A stretch of 64,000 bases of DNA from Mucilaginibacter sp. (GCA_031292485.1 JARLHA010000026.1:27563-91562), one strand, 5' to 3'; counted from the first letter of the stretch, positions 42,059 through 50,733 are shown. Numbers and translations: made by a program. Notes: generated by a model from the letters alone, not told the origin.

Positions 42059-42133
42059 CGGGTTGTAAAGTTAAATCTGAAAGCTTTATCATTAAAAACA
42101 TTCCAACCTTCAAACATTTCAACCTTACAACAA
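42059..42133. repeat. Inverted GGTTGTAA / TTACAACC arms
   Basis: The left arm at 42059-42072 (CGGGTTGTAAAGTT) and right arm at 42099-42133 (ATTCCAACCTTCAAACATTT, then CAACCTTACAAC) are inverted arrays between divergent genes, just upstream of the rpsT promoter. Confidence 0.55.
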
Positions 42134-42147
42134 TAATAAAAAAGATG

Positions 42148-42178
42148 TTTGATTTTTAAAATAATCATCCTATATTTG
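42148..42178 (+). promoter_or_regulatory. rpsT promoter (TTTG-N19-TATATTTG)
   Basis: TTTG at 42148-42151 and TATATTTG at 42171-42178 are exactly 19 bp apart, a textbook Bacteroidota -33/-7 pair. The -7 lies 40 bp before the rpsT ATG. This is the best promoter in the window, with 62562-62592. Confidence 0.8.
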
Positions 42179-42218
42179 CAGTCCTTAAAATAAAAGAAAA
42201 AGAATAACAAGCTATACA

Positions 42219-42473
42219 ATGGCAAATCATAAATCATCATTAAAAAGGATCCGCTCTAACGCTGCGAAGCGCTTACGCAACAGGTACCAGGCAAAAACCA
42301 CCAGGAACGCCATTAAAAAATTAAGAGGCACTACCAGCAAAGCTGATGCAGCACCTCTGTTAACCAAAGTAATTTCAATGCTTGACCGTTTGGCCAAAAA
42401 GAATGTTATTCATAAAAACAAAGCATCGAACAACAAATCAAAGCTTACAAAATTTGTAAACGCCTTAAAATAA
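42219..42473 (+). CDS. rpsT: 30S ribosomal protein S20
   Basis: 84 residues, very basic and helical: [20 protein letters not shown] at the start, then [13 protein letters not shown] and the end [21 protein letters not shown]20 binds 16S rRNA early in 30S assembly. It has its own strong promoter and a strong terminator, so it is a single-gene unit. Confidence 0.95.
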   Translation: MANHKSSLKRIRSNAAKRLRNRYQAKTTRNAIKKLRGTTSKADAAPLLTKVISMLDRLAKKNVIHKNKASNNKSKLTKFVNALK

Positions 42474-42491
42474 GGCTAACAAAATATTCGT

Positions 42492-42538
42492 TAAAAAGCC
42501 CGTTTTCTGACCCAGGAAACGGGCTTTTTATTTTTTTT
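42492..42538 (+). terminator. Rho-independent terminator after rpsT
   Basis: The TAAAAAGCCCGTTT / AAACGGGCTTTTTA stem has a short loop and is followed by ATTTTTTTTT. It begins 18 bp after the stop. Confidence 0.9.
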
Positions 42539-42625
42539 TAAAAACCCAAACAAAATAACGCCGCTTTTTCGTATAAAGTGCTGATAGCAATGGTTGTATT
42601 TAACGACTGATTAAAATTAAACACT

Positions 42626-44842
42626 TTGAAATTGAGGATTTACTTAACCCTGGCTTTATTATTAATCACGATTACCTGCTTCGGTTTTGTAAACAGGGGC
42701 CGCGTAGATAGTTTGAAAACCCTCGTGACTTCTTCACTGAAAAGTCAGTCGGCCCCTGATACTTTAAATATCAACAGGCTAAATGCCCTTGCCGGAAACT
42801 ATTTCGATTCAAACCCGGACAGTACCCTTTATTATGCAAAAAAAGGCCTGGCGCTTTCGCGAAAAATTAATTACAAAGCCGGAATTGCCGATGGCCTGGT
42901 TCAAACTGCACATGCCAATTACTTTAAAGGAAAATTCACCCAGGCTGAGCGGGAATTTGATGAAGCCATTTTGATTTATAAGAAATTAAATGACAATACA
43001 GGCCTAAGTAATTGTTATATGCTTTATGGCCGGATGTACAATTTACTTGCAAATTACAGCGCTGCTTTAAATTATTTAAACCTTGCCCTTGATCTGAATA
43101 AAAAATATAAAAACGAGGCATACGAATCGGACTGTTATAAAAACATAGGCATTGTTTATTATAGTGAGGGCCAATTGTCTACCGCGCTTGATTATTATTA
43201 CAAAGCACTGTTTATTGCCCTGAAACTGCACAATAAAGCGTTTATGGCTGCTGATTATAATGATATCGGCGTTGTGCTGCAGAGCATGGAGCTTTATCCA
43301 AAAGCGCTGGAATATTATAAAAAATCGTTAAAACTATTTGCCGGAACAAAAGACCTGAATGGGGTTGGCACGATATACGAAAACATTGGCGAGGTGATGC
43401 TGAGTCAAAAGAATTATGACCGGGCCATTGTTTATTGCACCAAATCTATCAATATTGCCAAAAAGCAGGATGACAAGGATGGGATGATGTCGGACTATAC
43501 CGACCTGGGTTTGTGTTACGGCCATAAGGGGCAGTTTGCAAAAGCAATAAGCAATCTTGATACTTCATTGCAGATCTCAAGCAAATACAAAAATGTGTAC
43601 AACGAAGCATGCACCCTGATCGGTTTTGGCACGGTGTATAACATGCAGAAAGACTATAAAAATGCCTTTAAATACGCAATGGAAGGGCAAAGCATGGCCA
43701 TTAAGCTCGGTAATTTATCGGTGCGTTCCAACGCGGCCCTGCAGCTAAATAAAACTTTAGCGGGCCTCGGACGATTTGATGATGCCTATAAGTTATTAAG
43801 GCAGTACATCGAATTAAAGGATAGCCTTAATAATAATGAAAGTATACAAAAGTTAACTTCCTATAATCTGGAGCTTAATTTTGCCAACAAACAGCACCAG
43901 TTTGCACAGCAGCAGCGTGACCGCGATATTTTGTACCAGCAACGCATCAAACAGCAACGTTTAATAAACACTATTTTTTTCGTCATCATATTGGGGATGA
44001 TCACTATTTCGGTAGTTTATTACAGGCAAAAACGCAAGCAGCAAAAAATAAACTTAATGCTTGAAGAAAAAAACCGCGAGGTGCTTGAGCAAAAAACCAG
44101 TATTGACGACCAGGCCCAAAAACTAAATGACCTGAATACTTTAAAAGACAGGCTGATCTCGGTTTTGGCGCATGACCTTAGGGCGCCGTTAAGTACATTG
44201 CGCGGCCTGTTCAGCCTGTTACAGGATGATACCATTTCGCATCAACAACTACTTGATATGATACCGGGGGTACTAAAGAAACTGGAATACACTTCCGATT
44301 TTCTGGATACATTGCTATTCTGGATAAACAGCCAGATGGATAATTTTGAAAACTCGGCAAAGAGCTTTTATGTGAAAGATATTGTGGCTTTTGAAGCAGA
44401 GAGTTATCACGAGCAGGCAGGGTTAAAAGGCATTACGCTAATCGACAGCGTGGCTGATGATATCATCGCATCTGCCGATCCGAACTCCATCCGGATAGTG
44501 ATCAGGAATTTAATAACCAATGCCATCAAATTCTCCGGCGAAAACGACACGATTGAAATTTCTGCTAAACACCAGGATAAGCAAAACTATGTTATCACTG
44601 TAAGGGATACAGGTACCGGTATGAGCGAAGAGCAGCTGAACAAATTATTTAAAAGCAAGGTGGACAGCAAAACCGGAACGAATAATGAATCTGGTACAGG
44701 TATGGGGATGTTGTTTTGCAAGGATCTTGTTGAAAAATGCAGCGGCCGCATATGGGTAACCAGTACACCCGGCCAGGGAACCTCATTCTCATTTACTGTG
44801 CCTTTGGGTATGATAAATGAAACAAGGCTGGAAGTGGCGTAG
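42626..44842 (+). CDS. TPR-repeat sensor histidine kinase
   Basis: 738 residues, apparently from a TTG start (no ATG fits; a signal-like MKLRIYLTLALLLITITC follows). Residues about 40-400 are TPR repeats in the periplasm (for example ALNYLNLALDLNKKYKNEAY, ALEYYKKSLKLF). A membrane helix LINTIFFVIILGMITISVVY (~448-467) leads to a coiled coil, then HisKA with VLAHDLRAPLSTLR and HATPase with RNLITNAIKFS, VRDTGTGM and GTGMGMLFCKDL. It would autophosphorylate on the H-box His and pass phosphate to an unlinked response regulator; none is adjacent. The signal is unknown. Confidence 0.9.
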   Translation: MKLRIYLTLALLLITITCFGFVNRGRVDSLKTLVTSSLKSQSAPDTLNINRLNALAGNYFDSNPDSTLYYAKKGLALSRKINYKAGIADGLVQTAHANYFKGKFTQAEREFDEAILIYKKLNDNTGLSNCYMLYGRMYNLLANYSAALNYLNLALDLNKKYKNEAYESDCYKNIGIVYYSEGQLSTALDYYYKALFIALKLHNKAFMAADYNDIGVVLQSMELYPKALEYYKKSLKLFAGTKDLNGVGTIYENIGEVMLSQKNYDRAIVYCTKSINIAKKQDDKDGMMSDYTDLGLCYGHKGQFAKAISNLDTSLQISSKYKNVYNEACTLIGFGTVYNMQKDYKNAFKYAMEGQSMAIKLGNLSVRSNAALQLNKTLAGLGRFDDAYKLLRQYIELKDSLNNNESIQKLTSYNLELNFANKQHQFAQQQRDRDILYQQRIKQQRLINTIFFVIILGMITISVVYYRQKRKQQKINLMLEEKNREVLEQKTSIDDQAQKLNDLNTLKDRLISVLAHDLRAPLSTLRGLFSLLQDDTISHQQLLDMIPGVLKKLEYTSDFLDTLLFWINSQMDNFENSAKSFYVKDIVAFEAESYHEQAGLKGITLIDSVADDIIASADPNSIRIVIRNLITNAIKFSGENDTIEISAKHQDKQNYVITVRDTGTGMSEEQLNKLFKSKVDSKTGTNNESGTGMGMLFCKDLVEKCSGRIWVTSTPGQGTSFSFTVPLGMINETRLEVA

Positions 44843-44993
44843 GTTAGTGATTAGAGGTTGGAGATTAGAGATTAGTTGTTCAAATGTTATATTTCAAAAC
44901 AAACGCCAGGCTTAAATACCAGGCGTTTGTTGCTTTTGCAGCAATGTTGAGTTCCTAATTCTCTAACATCTAGTCACTAATCTCTAACACTAA
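44843..44993. repeat. Inverted pair of GGAGATTAG arrays around a terminator
   Basis: The left arm at 44843-44880 (AGGTTAGTGATTAGAGGTTG, GAGATTAGAGATTAG) and right arm at 44948-44993 (TGAGTTCCTAATTCTCTAAC, then CTAGTCACTAATCTCTAAC) are inverted. The spacer contains the hairpin at 44898-44931. Confidence 0.7.
44898..44931. terminator. Terminator between the histidine kinase and osmC
   Basis: AACAAACGCC at 44898-44907 pairs perfectly with GGCGTTTGTT at 44922-44931 around a 14-nt loop, followed by GCTTTTGC. It serves the kinase gene and possibly the converging osmC. Confidence 0.7.
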
Positions 44994-45409
44994 GCATACA
45001 GCACACTTAGCGTAATCGGAACGCTTAATGCTTTTGATATAATGCAATTGGCTTTTGCGCCTTCGGCTACTTCTTTAAACTTTTCTTCGCTTACGCCTTC
45101 AATGGCCGATGCTTTTAAATCAAGATGGATGCCCGTGATGCTCAAAGAAGCCATGTCGAGATCTAAAATTGCATCGGTGGTAAGGTCGTTTGGTTTAAAA
45201 CCTGCCTGGCTCAACGCGGCGCCTACGGCCATGGTAAAGCAGCCGGCATGTGCCGCTGCGATCAGTTCTTCGGGATTGGTGCCAACACCATCCGCAAAGC
45301 GGGTTTTAAATGAATACTGGGTGTTGTTTAATGTAGTGCTTTGTGTGGTGATTTCACCTTTACCCTCCTGTAGGGTACCGTTCCAATGGGCATGTGCTGT
45401 ACGTTTCAT
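44990..45409 (-). CDS. OsmC-family peroxiredoxin-like protein
   Basis: 139 residues. Conserved Cys residues are in AGCFTMAVGAALS (about residue 56) and AKANCIISKAL (about 120), with GTNPEELIAAAHA between. OsmC/Ohr proteins reduce organic hydroperoxides as dimers, using lipoyl or thiol donors. This one resembles the OsmC subgroup. The gene ends within a repeat arm. There is no obvious operon partner. Confidence 0.88.
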   Translation of the reverse strand: MKRTAHAHWNGTLQEGKGEITTQSTTLNNTQYSFKTRFADGVGTNPEELIAAAHAGCFTMAVGAALSQAGFKPNDLTTDAILDLDMASLSITGIHLDLKASAIEGVSEEKFKEVAEGAKANCIISKALSVPITLSVLYA

Positions 45410-45527
45410 GGTTTATATGTTTTTTAGGTAAAGATATATGATGCGGATATTGTTTTAGATATCTGCAGTTAAGTTGATATTGTTATGACTTTTTGGGTTA
45501 GGGGGCGTTGCCAAGATTGGGGACACC

Positions 45528-45551
45528 AGAGACGCAAAATATTGCGTCTCT
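45528..45551. repeat. GAGACGCAA hairpin overlapping the end of engB
   Basis: AGAGACGCAA-AATA-TTGCGTCTCT is the same element as at 38004-38066. Its edge forms part of the engB stop codon at 45550-45552. Confidence 0.85.
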
Positions 45552-46167
45552 ACATTTTAAAATCGGGCACCTCGAAATTCTGGTTAATGCTGCCGATAAA
45601 CCCTAAGATATCGTCTCTGCCCAATTGGGTTTCGGACGACGTGACAAAATACTGTGGCATTTCATCAAAAGTCGCAAGCAAAGCTTTTTTAAACAAGGCC
45701 ACATTCTGGTCGGTTTTCAGGTTTGATTGTTTATCGGCTTTGGTGAATACCAGCACAAATGAAAGGCCTTTTTCGCCCAGCCAGTTACAAAATTCAAGGT
45801 CTATTTTCTGCGGTTCCAGGCGGCTGTCAATCAGCACCAGCACACATTGCAGGCTTTCGCGTTTATCCAGATAGGTATGGATAAATTTGCTCCAGTCAGC
45901 TTTTTTGCTTTTGGAGGCACGGGCATATCCGTAACCCGGCAAATCGACAATATACCAGCTGTCATTAATTAAAAAATGATTGATCAATTGCGTTTTACCA
46001 GGTGTTTGCGAGGTTTTTGCCAGCCCTTTTTTGGAGACAAGCATATTGATCAGCGACGACTTGCCCACGTTTGACCGGCCGATAAAAGCATATTCGGCCT
46101 TTACCGGTGGCGGCAGTTTAGAGATTTGGGTATTGCTGCAAATAAATTCGGCTGATTTAATGATCAT
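45550..46167 (-). CDS. engB: Ribosome biogenesis GTP-binding protein EngB (YihA/YsxC)
   Basis: 205 residues from the ATG at 46165-46167; the longer frame starts in a TCCGAAAGT repeat. GTPase motifs: G1 GRSNVGKSSLINML (about 34-47), G3 DLPGYGYA, G4 TKAD and KSKKADW in between. EngB helps assemble the 50S subunit and is usually essential. The stop codon TAG is formed by the edge of a GAGACGCAA repeat at 45528-45551, so the C-terminal residue or two may vary between strains. Confidence 0.93.
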   Translation of the reverse strand: MIIKSAEFICSNTQISKLPPPVKAEYAFIGRSNVGKSSLINMLVSKKGLAKTSQTPGKTQLINHFLINDSWYIVDLPGYGYARASKSKKADWSKFIHTYLDKRESLQCVLVLIDSRLEPQKIDLEFCNWLGEKGLSFVLVFTKADKQSNLKTDQNVALFKKALLATFDEMPQYFVTSSETQLGRDDILGFIGSINQNFEVPDFKM

Positions 46168-46192
46168 GGGGCAAAGATAGTAATTAGACTTA

Positions 46193-46230
46193 GTCCGAAA
46201 GTCGGAAAAGTCAGTAAAGTCCGAAAGTAG
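46193..46230. repeat. GTCCGAAAGTCGGAAAAG array
   Basis: Degenerate GTCCGAAAG / GTCAGTAAAG units lie just upstream of engB; related in unit to the TTTCGGAC flanks at 8617 and 56869. Confidence 0.5.
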
Positions 46231-46315
46231 CTTCATTCTCAAGGTTTAAAGTCCACAATTTCCGTTCACTTTGATAAATTTACAATCAAAAAACAAGGTA
46301 AACTCAAACATTCAT

Positions 46316-46323
46316 TAAATTTG
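46316..46323 (+). promoter_or_regulatory. -7 element (TAAATTTG) upstream of the VOC gene
   Basis: This is an exact TAnnTTTG match 21 bp before the ATG; no -33 TTTG at 19 bp. Confidence 0.4.
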
Positions 46324-46344
46324 TATGTTTAAACATGTAATTTA

Positions 46345-46836
46345 ATGAAAGATTATAAAATACCGGCCCAAACCCGCATCGGCCATGTGCACTTAAAAGT
46401 GAGCGACCTCCAAAAGTCGCTTGATTTTTATAGCGGATTGCTGGGCTTCGATAAAGTAATGGTATACGGTGGCCAGGCGGCGTTTATCTCAGCCGGAGGC
46501 TATCACCATCATATTGGTTTGAATACCTGGCAAAGCCTTGGTGCGCCGCCAGCGCCCGAATATGCGCCGGGTTTGTATCATACTGCCATATTGTATCCTG
46601 AGAGAAAAGATCTGGCAATAATTTTAAAACGTTTGATAGATGCCAAATACCCGATCACCGGCGCGTCTGATCATGGGGTATCCGAAGCTATTTATTTAGA
46701 TGACCCTGATAAAAATGGCGTTGAATTGTATTGGGACAGGCCCCGCGAAGAATGGCCGCTTGATGAAAACGGCGATTTAACCATGTTCACCAAAAGGCTG
46801 GATGTGCAGGGGTTATTGAAATTGTCTGAAAAATAA
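46345..46836 (+). CDS. VOC-family protein (glyoxalase/dioxygenase fold)
   Basis: 163 residues, two beta-alpha-beta-beta-beta modules: RIGHVHLKVSDLQKSLDFYS and the second around LYHTAILYPERKDLAIIL. Metal ligands are probably His in GHVHLKV, His in GLYHTAI and Glu in NGVELYWD. The pattern with NTWQSLGAPP resembles catechol 2,3-dioxygenase-like CatE/YfiE proteins of Gram-positives and Bacteroidota. Substrate unknown. A repeat hairpin separates it from the converging oxidoreductase gene. Confidence 0.85.
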   Translation: MKDYKIPAQTRIGHVHLKVSDLQKSLDFYSGLLGFDKVMVYGGQAAFISAGGYHHHIGLNTWQSLGAPPAPEYAPGLYHTAILYPERKDLAIILKRLIDAKYPITGASDHGVSEAIYLDDPDKNGVELYWDRPREEWPLDENGDLTMFTKRLDVQGLLKLSEK

Positions 46837-46839
46837 AAA

Positions 46840-46942
46840 TGTCATTTCGACGGGGAACGAGGAGAAATCTATACACTTGGTATTCCACCAACCAAGCGGG
46901 AGTGTATGGTGCATAGATTTCTCACTATCGTTCGAAATGACA
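46840..46942. repeat. TGTCATTTCGA long imperfect hairpin
   Basis: The left arm TGTCATTTCGACGGGGAACG plus AGGAGAAATCTAT (46840-46872) is complementary to the right arm at 46906-46942, with an inner pair CTTGGT / ACCAAG. The whole 103-bp element lies between convergent genes. Confidence 0.85.
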
Positions 46943-46961
46943 AAAAACCATTGGAAGTTAC

Positions 46962-48335
46962 CTATCCTTTTTTCACCACCACCATATTCTCCGGGTCCCA
47001 GTGCATAGCTTCGTTTTTAAAGTAACTGTCGTTGCACAACAAGGCAGGCGCTGCGGCACGATAGCCAAAGGTTGCGTCTTCTACTACCTTACCACCGCTT
47101 CTTATCGCGTTAAAGAAGTTGGTAAAATGGTCATAGGGGCCGCCTAAATATCCTTTTTCGGCGGCGTAGGTAATTTCTTCGGGTGGCAGCATATGTTTTC
47201 GCTCAACAGCGCCAGGGCCTGCGTTCCGCATTTTTTCGGCATAAAACGGATCGTCGTTTTGGAAAGTCTTATTACGTTTCAGTACCACATCGTCCCAGGT
47301 AATATCCATAGCACCTTCGCTGCCTACCAGGCGCAAATAAGTGGTACCGCTGGTGCCATCCACAAAATTACAGCGCAGGCTAAGGTTAAACGCAGGGTGA
47401 ACGGTTGTTTCGCCATAATCAAAGGTGCCCAGCAAAACATCAGGCACTTCGCGGCCGTCGTGCCAGAAACGTAAACCTCCGGAGGCATAAACTTTTTGCG
47501 GCCCCAGGGAGCCGGTTATAAAATGCAGGCTCGAGAACAGGTGAACAAACAGGTCGCCGGCCATGCCCGTGCCATAATCAACATAATTGCGCCACCTGAA
47601 AAACCGCTTTTCGTCAAATGGCCGTTTAACGGTATTGCTGATATAAGTTTCCCAGTCAACGGTTTGCGGCGAGGCATCTGCAGGGATGGGGTATTCCCAA
47701 ACTTCAACGGCGCCACGCCTGGCCCAAAAGCCTTCAGCATAGTTCAGCTGGCCAATGGCGCCCGCTTTCAGTAATTCTTTTGCCTTTTCGTTACCCAATG
47801 AGGATACGCCCTGGCTGCCCACCTGGTAAACTTTGCCGGTTTCCTTTTGTGCTTTGATGATTGCCGGGCCTTCGGTAATGGCATGTACCATCGGTTTTTC
47901 GCAATAAACATGCTTTCCTGCATGCATGGCATCAACGGATATAGTTTGGTGCCAGAAATCGGGAGTGCCAATAATTACGGCATCCACATCAGGCCTGGCC
48001 AGTATCTCTTTATAAACTTTGGTGGTAAAAATATCAGCGCCCCAGCGTTTTTTAGCGTCCGCAAGGCGGCCATCGTACAAATCGCAAACAGCCACCAGCT
48101 TTATACCGGGAATCTGCAAAGCCGTTTCTGTATCAGATGATCCTTGTCCGCCGGCGCCTATTAAAGCGATGTTAATGCGGTCGTTCGCGCTAAAACTGTC
48201 TGTGCGTTTAAGGTAAGTAAACAAGCCTGTTTTAGTATCACGGGCAAATACGTTTGATCCAATGGCTACCGCTGCGGAGGCGGTGCCCAATTTTTTAAGA
48301 AAGCCTCTCCTGGAGGACTCTGGTGTTTCTTTCAT
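46962..48335 (-). CDS. Gfo/Idh/MocA-family oxidoreductase with Tat-type signal
   Basis: 457 residues. The N-terminus ESSRRGFLKKLGTASAAVAI is a twin-arginine export signal. The Rossmann NAD(P) site is INIALIGAGGQGSSDT near residue 56, and CEKPMVHAI is the conserved catalytic-lysine motif of the family. The C-terminal half is the beta-sheet substrate domain (FWHDGREVPDVL, YGGLGG-like PYDHFTNFFNAIRSGG). Bacteroidota encode many such exported sugar or cyclitol oxidoreductases; the substrate is not evident. A TTTCGGATTTCGG repeat lies directly upstream. Confidence 0.9.
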   Translation of the reverse strand: MKETPESSRRGFLKKLGTASAAVAIGSNVFARDTKTGLFTYLKRTDSFSANDRINIALIGAGGQGSSDTETALQIPGIKLVAVCDLYDGRLADAKKRWGADIFTTKVYKEILARPDVDAVIIGTPDFWHQTISVDAMHAGKHVYCEKPMVHAITEGPAIIKAQKETGKVYQVGSQGVSSLGNEKAKELLKAGAIGQLNYAEGFWARRGAVEVWEYPIPADASPQTVDWETYISNTVKRPFDEKRFFRWRNYVDYGTGMAGDLFVHLFSSLHFITGSLGPQKVYASGGLRFWHDGREVPDVLLGTFDYGETTVHPAFNLSLRCNFVDGTSGTTYLRLVGSEGAMDITWDDVVLKRNKTFQNDDPFYAEKMRNAGPGAVERKHMLPPEEITYAAEKGYLGGPYDHFTNFFNAIRSGGKVVEDATFGYRAAAPALLCNDSYFKNEAMHWDPENMVVVKKG

Positions 48336-48341
48336 AATTTT

Positions 48342-48378
48342 AATTTCGGATTTCGGAATTTCGATTTCGGATTTATAA
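48342..48378. repeat. TTTCGGATTTCGGAATTTCG array
   Basis: Degenerate TCCGAAAT units, read here on the other strand, lie just upstream of the oxidoreductase start. Confidence 0.6.
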
Positions 48379-48444
48379 TGTTTTAAATATAGGCATCAAA
48401 TTAGCATACTAAAAAGGATTCCCAGTAAAAATTATTGACAAATT

Positions 48445-49053
48445 TCAATTGCGTACCTGGATAACGTTTGACCAGATGAGATTTTGTGTTTGATAGCTTA
48501 AAATGTCCATTTTTGCTGAATCGAATTTTTCTAAATAAAATGAAAAATCGGATGGCTTTAGAATTCTTTCCAATATAATACCTACTCGGAACTGGGTAGT
48601 AACTGGCTTAACATTTGCGCGGAAACCAGCCATTAACGCTATCCTTTTACTTTGATGTGGCAGAACTTGGAAACCCGCAGGAAAGTTTGAGTCACAGGCA
48701 ATGCAATATGATTCTTGCTCATTCGCCCAAACCAATTTGCTGTCGGTGCACCATATCATATGTGAGCACGTCCAATCCATGTATTTCAATGTATCATTAG
48801 ATTTATTTTGCAAAATCGCCGTTAGTACAAAAAAGTGTTTTACCGGGCCGCTGCATGAGTCATCGCCCTCGCTTTCTACCTTCACGTTCAAATCGTATTT
48901 CTGTTTATCCAGTGCCGTTAAATTATTATAGTTGATATTTAGCGTGTCGGTGATCTTACGCATTTGCGATGGGTTTTCTTTTAGATCCGCAGGAAAGTAA
49001 CGACATGCGGCACCAAATGCAATTATCAGAAACAATACAGGCCGGATTTTCAT
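48445..49053 (-). CDS. Putative lipoprotein, function unknown
   Basis: 202 residues. The N-terminus MKIRPVLFLIIAFGAACR fits a lipoprotein signal with Cys17 as the lipid site. The mature part contains several cysteines (DDSCSGPVKHFF, WTCSHMIWCTDS, SYCIACDSNFPAG) that could form disulfides or bind metal, and a strand-rich end (TQFRVGIILER). I recognise no family. It is AT-richer than its neighbours and stands alone between repeat-bearing gaps. Confidence 0.65.
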   Translation of the reverse strand: MKIRPVLFLIIAFGAACRYFPADLKENPSQMRKITDTLNINYNNLTALDKQKYDLNVKVESEGDDSCSGPVKHFFVLTAILQNKSNDTLKYMDWTCSHMIWCTDSKLVWANEQESYCIACDSNFPAGFQVLPHQSKRIALMAGFRANVKPVTTQFRVGIILERILKPSDFSFYLEKFDSAKMDILSYQTQNLIWSNVIQVRN

Positions 49054-49134
49054 GGATTAGGAGGGTTTACTAAAAGCTAAGCTATTGAAATTTTACCGCA
49101 TTATAAATTTCTTCTAAAAGCTTTTATTAGCTAA

Positions 49135-49196
49135 TTCCGGAATCGAAAATCCGACATCCGAAATCAAAAATAAATCCGAAATCGAAATTCCGAAAC
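49135..49196. repeat. Long TCCGAAATC array
   Basis: About seven degenerate units (GGAATCGAAAATCCGACATC, CGAAATC, AAATCCGAAATCGAAATTCC) form the longest copy of this family in the window; a further unit lies at 49241-49251. Confidence 0.7.
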
Positions 49197-49259
49197 GGCG
49201 TAGCCATCTTGAACGCCACTGAAACTGAACAATAGTGAAAAATCCGAAATCAAAACAGC

Positions 49260-49267
49260 TATCTTTG
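49260..49267 (+). promoter_or_regulatory. -7 element (TATCTTTG) touching the ubiE start codon
   Basis: This is an exact TAnnTTTG match ending 6 bp before the ATG at 49274, so transcription would begin at or next to the start codon. Confidence 0.5.
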
Positions 49268-49273
49268 CCCGCA

Positions 49274-50005
49274 ATGAGCAAAACTGTAGTTCCGTACCAT
49301 GAAGACCAGGGTACAAAAAAAGAACAGGTGGCCGATATGTTTAACAACATCTCCAAAACCTATGATTTTCTAAATCATTTTTTATCGCTGGGCATCGATA
49401 TCATCTGGCGCAAAAAAGCCATCAACGAATTGAAAAGCATGCAGCCAAAATTAATCCTTGATGTGGCTACCGGCACCGGCGACTTCGCCTTTGAAGCGCT
49501 ATCCATATTAAAGCCTGATAAAATTATCGGGGTTGATATTTCCCGCGGCATGCTGGATATCGCGCAGCAAAAAATAGATAAACGCGGCGATAGCGACCGG
49601 TTTGAAGTAAAACTTGGCGACTCGGAAAAGCTGCCTTTTGATGAAAATATATTCGATGCGGTAACCGTTGCTTACGGGGTGCGCAATTTCGAAAACCTTG
49701 AAAAGGGGCTGGCCGATATACAGCGGGTATTAAAACCCGGCGGAAAAGCCGTAGTGCTTGAGTTCTCAAAACCCAAAGTTTTCCCGGTAAAACAGCTGTA
49801 TAAATTTTATTTCAACTATATTACACCATCAATAGGTAAATTATTTTCAAAAGATGCGAGGGCCTATACGTACCTGCCGGAATCGGTTGCTGCATTTCCG
49901 GATGGCGCAACGTTTGTAGCATTGATGGATAAAACAGGCTTTAAAAATACCAAATGCCGCCCCTTAGCGTTTGGTATCTGTTCGATATATACGGGTATTA
50001 AATGA
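49274..50005 (+). CDS. ubiE: Demethylmenaquinone methyltransferase / UbiE-type methyltransferase
   Basis: 243 residues from the ATG at 49274; the longer frame starts inside a TCCGAAAT repeat. SAM site: ILDVATGTGDFAFEAL and IGVDISRGMLDIA. UbiE-specific motifs: FNNISKTYDFLNHFLSLGID and YGVRNFENLEKGLADIQRVL. It performs the last step of menaquinone synthesis, consistent with the MqnP-type prenyltransferase at 3678. The 3' end overlaps porT by 4 bp, an arrangement I recall as common in Bacteroidota. Confidence 0.93.
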   Translation: MSKTVVPYHEDQGTKKEQVADMFNNISKTYDFLNHFLSLGIDIIWRKKAINELKSMQPKLILDVATGTGDFAFEALSILKPDKIIGVDISRGMLDIAQQKIDKRGDSDRFEVKLGDSEKLPFDENIFDAVTVAYGVRNFENLEKGLADIQRVLKPGGKAVVLEFSKPKVFPVKQLYKFYFNYITPSIGKLFSKDARAYTYLPESVAAFPDGATFVALMDKTGFKNTKCRPLAFGICSIYTGIK

Positions 50006-50733
50006 TTAAAAACTGGTGCCTAACCATTGTTTTATTTTTTTTATGCAGTAATTTATTGCTGGCACAAGCCCCTGCATGGGGCGGCGGTGCCGATCAGAAC
50101 GACCTTAGCTTTGGCTTTTGTTTCAGCTATGTAAGCAACTATTATAAAATTGTTAAAAAACCCGACTGGCGCAACCCTTATTTTGATCAGGGCGTTAACC
50201 GGTATATCACCGATTCGGTTAAAGGCATTTCATCAAACCCTACACCTGGTTTTGCTATCGGTTTTATTACCCGCTACCGGTTAACCGAACATATTGAAGC
50301 CAGAGTTACTCCTTCATTGGTTTTTGCAGACCGCTCCCTTTATTATACTTATGACACGCCTTCGCAGGATGTAACCAAATCAGTGCAAACCACCACCGTG
50401 GATTTTCCTTTGGAATTTAAATTAAAGTCGGACAGGATACAGGATTTCAGGGGCTATATTTTGGGCGGCATCAAATATTCACAAACTGTTGGCAGGGGGC
50501 AGGATCAATCCAATATTGATCCGCTTTCGCGAAATGTTAAAAATTTAAACGGCTTTGGCTCATGGGAAGCGGGCCTTGGCTGCGATATTTATTTTGAGTA
50601 TTTTAAACTATCGCCCGAAATAAAAATAGCCAACTCGTTTGGGAATGTGCTTTCGCCTGGTAATGAGCCGTTTTCGGCCCCCATTAGCAAGCTGTCGCTG
50701 CATACCATTATGTTTAGTTTGTACTTCGAGTAA
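50002..50733 (+). CDS. porT: PorT-family outer-membrane protein of the type IX secretion system
   Basis: 243 residues. A signal peptide (CLTIVLFFLCSNLLLAQ) leads to an eight-stranded barrel-like protein with family features GGADQNDLSFGFCFSYVSNYYKI split over residues 29-51 and the C-terminal KLSLHTIMFSLYFE. PorT is an outer-membrane component needed for type IX secretion. It overlaps ubiE by 4 bp, so the two are translationally coupled. The PorG-like protein at 54872 and the sorting-domain protein at 17930 complete the evidence for a working system. Confidence 0.88.
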   Translation: MIKNWCLTIVLFFLCSNLLLAQAPAWGGGADQNDLSFGFCFSYVSNYYKIVKKPDWRNPYFDQGVNRYITDSVKGISSNPTPGFAIGFITRYRLTEHIEARVTPSLVFADRSLYYTYDTPSQDVTKSVQTTTVDFPLEFKLKSDRIQDFRGYILGGIKYSQTVGRGQDQSNIDPLSRNVKNLNGFGSWEAGLGCDIYFEYFKLSPEIKIANSFGNVLSPGNEPFSAPISKLSLHTIMFSLYFE

